Below are positions 1 through 9,782 of a stretch of 64,000 nt of DNA, one piece after another (within the stretch, counting starts at the first letter, position 1; every line of letters begins with the position of its first letter). Source of the DNA: Liolophura sinensis (Eukaryota > Mollusca > Polyplacophora > Chitonida > Chitonidae). The translations under genes and the position numbers were made by a program. Under the pieces are notes generated by a model. That model ran no database searches. It saw nothing but the letters and a program-made list of their open reading frames with translations, and had not been told where the DNA came from. The stretch spans positions 9,110,281-9,174,280 of the forward strand of contig NC_088301.1 in assembly GCF_032854445.1 (NCBI RefSeq), written 5' to 3'.

Positions 1-203
1 ATCAAGCGAATTCTGGGTCCGAACATACACTGAGTGTTAAAAATTGGTTGTGAGTCGTGCTGAGACTTATTTTAATTACCGAACAGACCGTTTGGCCTGC
101 CACCACGTGACGTATACGCAAGAAAATAAATACTACTATGCTTCACCGAAGACAAGTGCTACTTAAAAAGGTAACATGCACAAATTGTAACAGCAATGTT
201 TAC
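1..203 (-). other. Copy A intron 1, partial
   Basis: This is the start of the first intron of copy A. The donor (CAG|GTAAAC on the minus strand) lies at 202-203. The sequence aligns closely with 20,161-20,359 in copy B and 35,920-36,116 in copy C. The remaining exons of copy A lie beyond the left edge. Confidence 0.8.
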
Positions 204-709
204 CTGAAAAGATCCATGAAGGCGAGGCCTGGATTTGAGGATGAGGAGGGGATGTCTGGGACCAAGCTTGGCCGCCCACTTGTCCTATCCCCCGGACGAA
301 CTGTCACTACTAGAATTACCCCTAAGACAGACGCAAGCACGAGGGTAGAGATGTAATAGGCCGAGGCCCGAAGACCAATCTTTCCTGAAGACCGGATGTC
401 GATTTCGGCCGTAGCGCACAAGAGACTTGACACAACGATCGGGATTAACAGCATCTTCATACTCTGTAGGAAAAGCTCCCCGGGAAAACGAAGGTAGACA
501 ATCTCTGGCTGGCTAAGTTTGGGGTCTTTGGAGTTTAGGCCTAATCCAATGGCGACCCCAACAAGAACTCCAACCAACATAAGCAACACCAGCAAGTTGG
601 ACTTCAGGAAACCGACGAAACATTTTCGTGTGACAGACTTGGGCAGCCATTTGCGATCCCTTTCCTCTGCGTTCCTAACAAGGTCATCCTTCGGATTAAG
701 GGGCTCCAT
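204..709 (-). CDS. SLC1A: SLC1/EAAT-like transporter copy A, first coding exon
   Basis: This exon encodes residues 1-168 plus two bases of codon 169 of a sodium-coupled SLC1-family (excitatory amino acid transporter-like) membrane protein. The Met at 707-709 starts [17 protein letters not shown]. It is followed by TM1 (about residues 38-58), TM2 after the [18 protein letters not shown] segment, the family hallmark [14 protein letters not shown], and TM3 ending in VTVRPG. The donor is CAG|GTAAAC. Length and phase match copy C exactly (506 nt, phase 2). The reading frame is intact and the start codon is preserved, unlike copy B. Family assignment is firm; orthology to a named EAAT is not attempted. 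The rest of the gene is outside the window, so its core residues cannot be read. Confidence 0.9.
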
Positions 710-1510
710 TCTTTAAGAGTATCCGCTTGAAAATAAAAACAAAAGCCGTTCAGTAAAGTTGTATGAAGTGTTCATCTACTCACACTAATATCAGTTCCAC
801 TTGCGGATAGAGAAAAATACAGCGACTGGGCTATACTCCATCCAAAGCAGAAGTACATGAACGCGTGACTCAAAAATACATCAACGACCTCATCGAAAGT
901 GTCGCGTTCCCTGTTTGAAACAACTTCCCAAATCAAGTGCAAGTGAGAGACCTGGTGAAATAGGTCGTGCAGTCCTCCGTATCACATTATTCGGATAGGT
1001 CCCATTCTGTTTTAGATAGGTGACTGGCAATAGCCGGGCAACGAATGCCGGTGACCTTCATAATGCTGGGTGCACGCTTGGGTAAGCGCACTACACACTG
1101 GCCTTTGTACTAAAAAACACTTCGTCTGTCCACCAGAGCAAATCGCACCTACCTCCCGTCGACCGATTTGAGTCAAGAAATGTATAGTTTTTTTTTTGTG
1201 AAAGCGGGTGACACTTGATTTTTCTTGCTTGTTGAATCTGCTTTTCTGGCAGGTAAATAATCCGTGGACTATGAGGGACAATGCCCAGTTAAATAAAGTC
1301 GGTCCAAGCCGCACTATTTTGTTAGACTAACAGCAGAGAATGATTTGATTTTACTCGGCTTATGGAGGAGAGGAAATGTTCAGCAAATGGGTCCATCGTC
1401 CAGCGCCAATGTACAAAGTAACTAGTTAGCCAACGTTCACAGTTCATACGCTGTGCTTGGGTATGGCGTAAAACACCACATTAAGAAATACACATTGTCG
1501 GGCAGGCAAG
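710..1510 (-). other. 5' flank of copy A
   Basis: This is non-coding sequence upstream of copy A. It is homologous over its whole length to 36,623-37,460 upstream of copy C, but not to the 5' flank of copy B. It presumably holds the 5' UTR and promoter. I see no clear TATA box. A decayed SINE tail (GGCGTAAAACACCA) lies near 1,465-1,480. Confidence 0.6.
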
Positions 1511-2180
1511 TGTGAAACGTTCGAAATAACGTGACCAAAAAACTGCCAATAGGGTCAGTGGGAGTTGTATATTTGAATTAGTCACCTATTTAATTACGGA
1601 GAAATAGAAAAAACTACACGACACCAGACTTCTCGGTCCCATGGGAAACATTTGATTTTATAGCTGTTTTACGTCACATACATTTTCTCGTCAGTGTCAT
1701 GAGCAAACCACCAATCGGCATTCTCTCGTGTTTAACTCGTGAACCATAAAGTGACATTCCGCGTCGATGATCGCAAACCTATTTCCAAAGCAACCTAAAA
1801 CTCCAGTTCCCAAAGGAATATGTAAGAAATAATATATTAATATTAAAGTTGATTACAAGTAAGAAAGAAGTGGCCAACAGATAATGAGATGGAGAACGAC
1901 TTGTGGCCTTCAGAGAAAGTTACTCTACGCAAATGATCCGCATTTAGTCACTAAGGCTTCACAGAGTTGGGAATTCACAAATTTCCTGTGAATACAAGGT
2001 CGGGGTTAAACCCACGCCTTGTAGGTCCTTACGATTGAAATAACTTAACCAGCTTATTCACTCGGTCACGCCTCATTGTCATTTGACCCGCGGAGTTTGT
2101 AGATTTTTACAAGAACAGCACAAAAAAGATTTAGAGTATTACCAGTTTGTTCACTTATTTATTTGTTTCTTTGCTTGTTT
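1511..2180. other. Spacer, nothing recognised
   Basis: AT-rich spacer. I see no coding sequence, RNA gene or clear repeat here. Confidence 0.4.
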
Positions 2181-2186
2181 ATGTGG

Positions 2187-2333
2187 TTGGTGTTTTACGC
2201 CGCACTCAAGAATATTTCACTTATACGACTGCAGCCAGCATTATGGTAGGAATAAACTAGGCAGAGCCCGGGGGTAATCCACGACCCACAGATTGCTGGC
2301 AGGCCTTCCCCGAACGGCCGGAGAGGAGCTCAT
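2187..2333 (-). mobile_element. tRNA-derived SINE, family 1, 5'-truncated
   Basis: This is the reverse complement of the family-1 3' half: GTGTTTTACGCCGCACTCAAG, then the AATATTTCACTTATACGAC core and the CAGCATTATGG and AGAGCCCGGGG blocks. The tRNA-like head is missing. Confidence 0.75.
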
Positions 2334-2924
2334 GTTGTGAGTTTCTCGCTGACAGTTTTCACAGAGCATGAGATGTAACAGCTGTGACACTTCAATCCAT
2401 TTTCTCTGCATATATAGATATGCAAGGATTAGATCTGTTTAATTCAGATCTGTACTCTTCCATTCACTAATCCGGATCTAGTCTGGAACTCACCCTTTAG
2501 AGTGCTCTGTTCTCAGCATGTAAAAGCTGCTACTACACAACAAAAAGATGTTCTCATTAATTCTGAAGTATTTCTGACCTCATATCACACAGTTCTTCGT
2601 AAAGAGTAAAGCCATCATCAATTATGATCACAATTAACCCAAATATACCTGGCATGCTGACAGCCAGCCAAACTCCACCAAGCGCCATCTTTGATTCGCC
2701 TCAGCCGTACTCGGCGTCGTCCACAAAAACACATACTCGTGTAATATTAGGATTGAAACCAAAACTGTACACCATTAAAATCATGATTGTCTACTTGTAT
2801 AGGAGTCCGGGTAATTTTTATTTTAATGATGAGAGGAAGGAACTGCAAGCAACTGGAAAAGAAAAGAAGATTCTCTTAATTTTGGGAAGAACAATCCAGT
2901 CCACCTAGCAGAGAAGTAATGCGA
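2334..2924. other. Spacer, nothing recognised
   Basis: Non-coding. A 94-codon open frame at 2,624-2,908 has no recognisable motif, and I treat it as chance. Confidence 0.4.
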
Positions 2925-3515
2925 TTCGAGAAATTGCGGTGTGCGAAGTTCAGACGCCGTCCGAGTGCTTGACTCGGCTACAGTTCAGTTAATTGCGGCG
3001 TCATGGTCTTGATTATTCCCACATAATGAGGTGATAAGAATTCAAATAGTGGACGACCAGCGTGGGACTCCCGTGACCAAATCCTGGAAACAAAGGTTTG
3101 AAAGTGCTTTTTGGATTTCCTCGTGGACACTAAACATTTTTGACTTGGGCTTGCCGCTCAAAAGTCCCGGGCATTTTGGGGAGGGGTAAATAAGGATCAG
3201 ATAGGGGTCAAAATTAAAATTTGTTCTAATTGCGTCATTCTTATATCAAATTACTTATCTTGTCACGAGGAATCCAAACATGTATACTTTGATTTATATC
3301 CGATCATGACTGAGGGCGCTATGACGACAAAACCCCAAAGGTCAAGGCACTTTTGATTTCCAGTTAAATTCACTAACATGGCTAACAACGTCCGATTTTC
3401 ATGAATTTAGTGTCTAACCATATGTTTTTTTTTCTAGGTGAACAGTTCAACCAACCGACTTATAGATGGTAAGATAGAAGTTTTTTTTAAATTTCAAAAT
3501 GGCTGCAAAAAAATT
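2925..3515 (+). repeat. Dispersed repeat, left inverted copy
   Basis: This matches the reverse complement of 4,972-6,125 (minus the inserted LTR-like block there) and of 37,488-37,836. Shared landmarks are AATGAGGTGATAAGAATTCA, CAAAAGTCCCGGGCATTTTG, CTTGTCACGAGGAATCC and ATTTCAAAATGGCTGCAAAA. It is a dispersed element of unknown class. Confidence 0.7.
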
Positions 3516-3655
3516 GAAACAAATAATTTTAAAAAATAGCACAAATAATTGGTAAATATTGCTATATAACAGCCAAAAATATGTTCAATGGGGAGAATAA
3601 ATACATCACAAGATATTATCAGTAAAATATTTATTCTAGTTAGATTGATTATATG

Positions 3656-4076
3656 CATAGTGCATAACTAGGTCTATACAGACGAGCCTGACGAGCATAA
3701 CCAGGTCTATACAGACGAGCTTGACGAACATAACTAGGTCTATACAGGCGAGCTTGACGAACATAACTAGGTCTATACAGACGAGCTTGACGAACATAAC
3801 TAGGTCTATACAGACGAGCTTGACGAGCATAACTGGGTCTATACAGACGAGCTTGACGAGCATAACTAGGTCTATACAGGCAAGCTTGACGAGCATAACC
3901 AGGTCTATACAGACGAGCTTGACGAGCATAACTAGGTCTATACAGACGAGCTTGACGAGCATAACTAGGTCTATACAGACGAGCTTGACGAGCATAACTG
4001 GGTTTATACACACGAGCTTGACGAGCATAACTAGGTCTATGCACACGAGCTTGACGAACATAACTAGGTCTATAAA
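3656..4076. repeat. 33-bp minisatellite, about 12.5 copies
   Basis: The unit is 33 bp (core CATAACTAGGTCTATACAGA), with few substitutions between copies. Because 33 is a multiple of three, long frames stay open on both strands, giving apparent 11-residue repeat proteins. They have no independent support as genes. The array sits between two inverted copies of a dispersed repeat. Confidence 0.95.
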
Positions 4077-4189
4077 GAAACTGTTACGCACTAAAAGAAC
4101 AAAAGAGTACACCGCTACAGACCGACTTGTTTTAGGCGCACAGCACATTGCCCATTATTAACGAGACAGTTTATTAATAAGCATTTTCC

Positions 4190-4289
4190 CCTGGGCTATG
4201 CCCGTTTCCTCCCACCATAATGCTGGCCGCCGTCGTATAGGTGAAATATTCCTGAGTACGGCGTAAAACACGAATCAAATAAATAAAAT
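4190..4289 (+). mobile_element. SINE family 1, 3' fragment
   Basis: Contains GGTTTCCTCCCACCATAATG-like sequence, GGCCGCCGTCGTATA and GAGTACGGCGTAAAACAC, followed by an AAATAAATAAA tail. The 5' head is missing. Confidence 0.75.
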
Positions 4290-4971
4290 ACTAATAAACA
4301 GATTTCAAGAGACATATATGGACTGAATACAAGTAGAATACAAAATGCGGCATGTAGCTTTCTTCCTCAACAGCAACAGCTAAATGTGAGACACCATTCG
4401 AATACGTTTACTAATCCATTCAGTGTGGAATTTACGCGAACTATATGTATGCGTAATGTAGGCCATAACTCTGTGTCACGTATGGACATAACTTTGTGTC
4501 CGATATGGACATGTATGAAGGCGACAGCGATAAGTTGGAATTTTACCGTTTATATGACTGTATTATTTGGTTGAATGTTTACTTTATGAATAATAATCCA
4601 AGAGTGTTGAAGGTTATTTGCAAGCAACAACAAGTCAATTTGCAAAAGCACAGTGGCACTCACGATCAGAGAGTAGACCTCTATATACAGATGAGATTAT
4701 AGCGTAACCCCTAGTATTGCATTTATGAATGGTCATTAAGTCGGGCCCCGATATTAAATGTCAGCAGTGAAGAAAAAGATTTTCTCTTCCCCAAAAAAAT
4801 TTTTTTCGCTTCCAAAATTTTTTTTTTCGCTTCTAAAAAATATTTTTCTTCCTCCAATTTTTTTTCACTATGTAATATTTTTTCTTTGCCAAAAAAACTG
4901 ATTTGTTCACCTTGTCACTTTCACGGCTCCGTAACTTTGTAGGATTCCAGTTTAAGATATTCTTCAACAGA
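4290..4971. other. Spacer with poly-T runs
   Basis: No gene seen. 4,760-4,900 is a run of T-rich and A-rich tracts separated by CTTCC-like breaks. Two short overlapping open frames (4,386-4,702) lack any motif. Confidence 0.4.
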
Positions 4972-6125
4972 AAGAGTTTTTTGCAGCCATTTTGAAATTT
5001 AAAGGTCATAACTTCTGTGTTACCATCTATAAGGTGGTTAGTTCAACTGTTCACCTAGAAAAACATATGATTAGACACTAATTTCATGAAAATCGAACAT
5101 ATGTTAACCATATTAGTAAACTAAACTCGAAATCGGAATTGGCCTTTGGGGCTTTTCGCCATGGCGCCCTCAGTCATGGTCGGATATATGGATTCCTCGT
5201 GACAAGACGAGTAATTTCATATTCGTGTTGACACAATGTTATGTGCACAACTGCCGTCAGCTTCTAAATTTAGCTTGCCACTGTTTACATATGCTAAGTT
5301 CAGGGCCTGCTGTCTGCCTCTGCCTTAGAATGTTCCAGAATACACTCAGTTCGGTGCCTGTTTGTTTACATCAAGTGTTCAGGAATTTTCTTATTCTAGA
5401 CAATTCCACCAGGCTATATAAGACCTATGAAAGCAGGTCAAAGGAAAAGAACGGAGAATTATTGAGAGTTTTTGGATGCTTTCGCTGTGTGTTACTTTAG
5501 TAGGCCTTTTGTGCTGAATTTTGGTGTCTTTATAGCCTCTGGCTTTGTTATATCCTATCTCCACCGAGCACTTGTTCAGTCTGAACTTGTATATTTAATT
5601 TGTGCTCTTGTGTACACAGTGCTTATTAGTACACGGACCCTGTCTGTGGAATTTTGTGTATATTTCGTCATACACTCAGTTATACTGTGGATTTTCCCTC
5701 TTATTTCTGCATTTATGCCTGTATGGTTTTCCGCATTGTGGAATACATGCGTCCGTTTGGACTTGACACCGTTGTACATGTAAGTACTTTAGTATTTGTA
5801 TAGATACTGCTATCCTTTCTTGTTAAACTTAAGTACTTTAGCATTTGTATAAGTCTTATTATCTGTTCTTGTTAAAGCTACTAAATTGTTGTAAAATAAA
5901 ATCTGCTGGTTTTGGTTACTTTTTTGTGCGGCTAAACTGTCGTGTATTTCGAACAAGTCATCTCTTTATAATACAGACAGTTTGGGTCGTAACAACAAGT
6001 AGAACAAATTTTAATTTTGATCCCGTTTGACCTTTATTGACTCCTCCCCAAAATGCCCGGGACTTTTGAAGGGCAAACCCAAGTCAAACATGTTCAGTGT
6101 CCATCAGAAAACCCCGAAATAACGC
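4972..6125 (-). repeat. Dispersed repeat, right inverted copy
   Basis: This copy is inverted relative to 2,925-3,515. It is split by a 772-bp block (5,226-5,997) absent from the left copy and from the copy at 37,488-37,836. The inner part (4,972-5,225) and outer part (5,998-6,125) both align to the left copy. Confidence 0.7.
5226..5997 (+). mobile_element. Probable solo LTR of a retrotransposon
   Basis: A 772-bp block interrupts a dispersed repeat. It starts TGTTG and ends CAACA, as retroviral-type LTRs do. Inside, in order, are a TATA box (GCTATATAAGACC near 5,413) and an AATAAA signal (near 5,895), as expected for U3-R-U5. A roughly 53-bp stretch is imperfectly doubled at 5,780-5,875. No internal retroelement coding sequence is present and I see no target-site duplication, so a solo LTR is inferred rather than proven. 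Confidence 0.45.
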
Positions 6126-6474
6126 TTTGTAATAACTCTTTTTACCCATGAGTGAAAGATTACTGAAATAATGTTCCCAAAATTTCCTTCCATCTAGTTA
6201 ACATCAGGAAAAAAAGGTTATGTTAAGTCAGAGTTCCCAGATTCCGTCAGTATGACTCATAAAGCCCACCATAGTTTTCAAATAATTGAATGCCTTTGAA
6301 TCTTCTTAACAAAATCTGAAACAATAAATGATAAATAAGTATTTTTACGCACAGTTTTCGGTTGTCTGTATGATGAACCTAACTTCATAGTTTAGCTATC
6401 TTTTACTTTAAATTTAACTAAAGATCGGATTGCAAGTTCTACCATTCTCATTCAACCTACAATACAATTGCCAG

Positions 6475-6742
6475 TGGCTCCGTGGCTCAGTTGATCAGCG
6501 AGCTAGCCCAGCGTAATGACCCAAGAGGCTCTCACCAATGCGGTCGCTGTGAGCCCAAGTACAGCTCATGCTGAATTCTTCTCCGGCCGTACGTGCGAAG
6601 GTCTATCAGCAACCTGCGGATGGTCGTGGGTTTCCCTCGCGCTCTGCCCGGTTTCCTCCCACCATAATGCTGGCCGCCGTCGTATAAGTGAAATATTCTT
6701 GAATACGGCGTAAAACAGCAATCACCTAAATAAATAAATTAC
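6475..6742 (+). mobile_element. SINE family 1, near full length
   Basis: The tRNA-like head (GGCTCCGTGGCTCAGTTG, A-box type) comes first, then a B-box region near GGTCGCTGTGAG, the CCGGCCGTACGTG block, CTGCGGATGGTCGTGGG, the CCATAATGCTGGCCGCC core and an AATAAATAAAT tail. An open frame inside it is a by-product. Confidence 0.85.
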
Positions 6743-7677
6743 CGTCAATATAACATCCTAATGCAGAGTTTGGTGTTACATGCTTTAACATAGAATTGGT
6801 TTGTTTGCTTCTAAGCTAGGATATCCGGTCATGCTCACTGGAAACTGTTTTGTGCAAATGAGAAACAAGACGTCAGATCCGACGTTCTTATACCCAAAAT
6901 AGACCACGTGGGTTCCAAATCAAAAATCGTAAAACCCATTTCCTATACGCAAGCCAGACGGCGGAGAACCATTCAGAGTTTAGAGGCGGAACATGTGTGT
7001 TGTTGCTCCTGTTGTTTTTTTCCCTTATACAGGACCTTAGGCTGAAAGCAAGCCGTCGCAAAATAGCACGAGGTTTTGCGGGACTACATTATCTTCAGAT
7101 CTTTCGAAGAACATGCCAATAGGAGATCACTCTCCACACTTGTACAGGAATCGAAAGACTATCACCCTTTTAAATGTCCGAGTTCAATGCGGCAGTTCAT
7201 AAAACTGTAACGAAGTTAAAGCGTTAAAGCACTGTCTCGCTGCAGCTATTAGGCATATGACCAATTGAGGTCCCGTCTTCGAATCCCAACCTCGATGTTT
7301 TGACTGCAGTTTGGATCTTCAGTTATGCGGTTTGCTGTGGTCTCCTCCATCCGTGTGTATGCACGCTAACATGAAGATATGAACACAACTATATCTGCGT
7401 ATTGACAGTTATTATACCTGAACAGCATATGTAGTTGTGGGATAACTCTGGAGGAGACCTTGTAGCATTCACCCATGTATATAGCACGCAACTGCATTAC
7501 ATACATGTCAAGATAAGGTTACAACTACGGGCGACCAATTGCACTTAGTGCGAATCTGTGAATAACCAAGTGTTATGCCATTAGTCTAAAACTAACTCAG
7601 CGTAAGTCAAAATTTCTTTTGCCATCTCAGGGTAGCTATTATGACCTAAAAACTCTTATAGATCTCATAGGAAGATA

Positions 7678-7679
<2 letters not shown>
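6743..7679. other. Intergenic spacer, homologous to 39,320-40,240
   Basis: No gene seen. Blocks such as GACGTCAGATCCGAC and ATGCCATTAGTCTAAAACTA recur upstream of copy C. This is therefore duplicated array sequence upstream of the copy A flank. Confidence 0.6.

Positions 7680-7736
<57 letters not shown>
7680..7736. repeat. (TA)n microsatellite
   Basis: About 28 TA units. Homology with the 3' flank of copy C starts immediately to its right (7,741 against 25,888). Homology with the spacer beyond copy C lies immediately to its left. Confidence 0.95.
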
Positions 7737-7740
<4 letters not shown>

Positions 7741-8381
7741 CGTCATCACCATCAGAAATATCGGTGCACACGAATTATATCATTATATCAAAGTTACTTT
7801 TTAAACGGCTTCTAGAGCAAAATTGGGAATGTGTGAATAATGAAGTGGGATTTATGGACCATACTGATAGTGCTTACCGCCAACGACCCTGAAAGTTGTT
7901 CTTGTTACGTCTATGACTTTGTACTTGAAGGCAGATTAACTCTTTAAATAAGTATCTGTGAATATCAAATAATGAAGCATTTATCAATAGTCACACATAG
8001 AGGTAAAGAGAGTCTTATAAGCAATGTAAAGTTGGTAAATACAACCCACCTTAGAACTCTGGTTCATAAAAATATTATAATAGAAGTAAAGGTAAATTAA
8101 ACACAGTTTTTATTAGGGGAGTTTTGAGTTTGAACTCCTTTGTCGCTAAAGTTATCTCCCCTATCTACGTTGGCTTTAAATCACTGTCACCAGTAGCAAA
8201 CTTTGCAAGAAATCTTGCGGCGAACAACGCCGAGGTCACTGGGGTCGCGGTGATCAGACAGGAAGTGATGTCAAAACACTAAAACTCTCTCTCAACCTTT
8301 GATTGTAATAATACATCATACACACATATTACTTTTATCTAACGTATGCACAATATAAATATAACCAATGCATGAAACAAT

Positions 8382-8387
8382 TTTATT
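8382..8387 (-). promoter_or_regulatory. Candidate poly(A) signal, copy B
   Basis: AATAAA on the minus strand, in a block conserved in copy C at 26,746-26,751. It may instead lie beyond the real transcript end. Confidence 0.3.
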
Positions 8388-8500
8388 GCTCGATACTGAT
8401 TACATAGTTCCGCGCGAGAACACCAGCCGTGAGGCCAAACATGCCTACGTACACGGCGAAGTCTCCAAAGGTGAAACATGTATAGTACTGGCAGTGATGT

Positions 8501-8924
8501 GGCCACAGACCCCCATTAATTTTCCATAAGCGACAATGTTAACGTTTAGCGCTGTATCTCAGCCCCAAACATTCCGTGACCTATAACCTTTGGTGCATAC
8601 CTGACCCAGCCTGTGAGAAAGAAGCCATTAAAATCTTGACATAAATTGAGGTCAAAATCTGGACCTTTCTGTGCCGGCAACTGTTAGGGGTGCATAGCAA
8701 CGCCAAAAGGCCGTCACTCGCAGCCTCATCACCACCTATCTCCTTGTGTCCTCTCGCCCAGAATTTCAAACTTTAATCAGTAAAACTCAAACCTGCCCAA
8801 AGCTTAGACAATTTCCAGCATCTTGATACCAAGCATGCACCTGTACACCAAAAACGGCAGGCTGGCAGCAAAAAAAGACTTTGCACCTTAAAATACAGAG
8901 AAATACATTCGTGGGGATTTGTGT
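8501..8924 (-). mobile_element. MITE-like element, copy 1
   Basis: The reverse complement matches 58,984-59,432 over almost its whole length. It is absent from the homologous position in the copy C flank (near 26,861), which shows it is an insertion. Ends are inverted (CACAGACCCCCATT against GACACAAATCCCC). Class is inferred from the second copy. Confidence 0.6.
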
Positions 8925-9607
8925 CAATGTAGAGCGAGTGTAGAGTACGCTGCACATGCGCTGTAGGGAGTATGATATGAGTATAACTGTCAAAAATATT
9001 AGGCAGTATTTTATATTAGGCAACGATAATATTATCGTTGATATTAATTTTCCAGTTTCTTGTCTCACCATGTTACGGAGGTACAAATGATATCTCCTTC
9101 TTCCAGGAGCTTCTAAAATTCACAAACGTTCAGCTCTTGAATTTCATCCATTGTTAGTCTTCTCTAAATAACTCCTTCAATGTATTTTCAGACTTCCATG
9201 TTGTGTCTACCATTTTTGACAGGTCGCATGTGTAGGACTTTTTAATCCTTAGCGATAAAAGATTTCAAACTCGAACCTATTGTATTGTTTCACTGAATCT
9301 GACAAATTCTCGTTTTGTGAAAATTGTGGAATTGGAGATGAGTATAACGGTGTAAATTCCAAGATTGGTTGGACAGATGCAGGTGCATTAAGGCACCAAT
9401 AAACTGTACACATGTAAGTTATGAACACCTCTCCACCAGGGCCCCGCCTAGCAAAGCAGTCGCAACAAGCACATGGTGTTTCGTCCATAGCAATACAGAG
9501 TGAAGACATGTATCCCCATGGTAAATGCGTACGGCGTATAGCACTAAAGCGGGTCCGTATAAAAGTTTCATATCTCTGCATCGGTATCCCATCTGGAGAG
9601 GTTTTCG

Positions 9608-9782
9608 TCAAACGCGTGCTGTTCCCTGTTCTGTTTCTCCCTCACACAGGTCCTTTTCCGATTTAGCCGTCAACATTATCTCCCTTTCCGCCATTTTCTT
9701 TAGATCATGTCGGGAGAAATGTTCAATAACAGCTGCTCCAATTCCATCTCCTAATATGTTGATGGAGGTCCGGCAGTGCGCT
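9608..9782 (-). CDS. SLC1A: Copy B exon 8 (TM8 and C-terminus)
   Basis: Acceptor TTGTAG, then A completing the Leu codon, then [17 protein letters not shown]. Ala is encoded by GCG at 9,779-9,781. The cytoplasmic tail ends EQGTARV and stop at 9,608-9,610. 175 nt, as in copy C. Confidence 0.9.

Larger units (their letters stand above)
7741..9607 (-). other. 3' UTR and flank of copy B
   Basis: This aligns with 25,888-27,892 downstream of copy C. A conserved AATAAA on the minus strand (TTTATT at 8,382-8,387) is a candidate polyadenylation signal about 1.2 kb past the stop. Copy B has a MITE-like insertion at 8,501-8,924 that copy C lacks. Confidence 0.55.

Noticed and set aside
3636-4161. Long repetitive open frames on both strands as a repeat protein
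   Set aside because: They come from a 33-bp minisatellite whose unit length keeps frames open; they have no start context, splice sites or flanking coding sequence.
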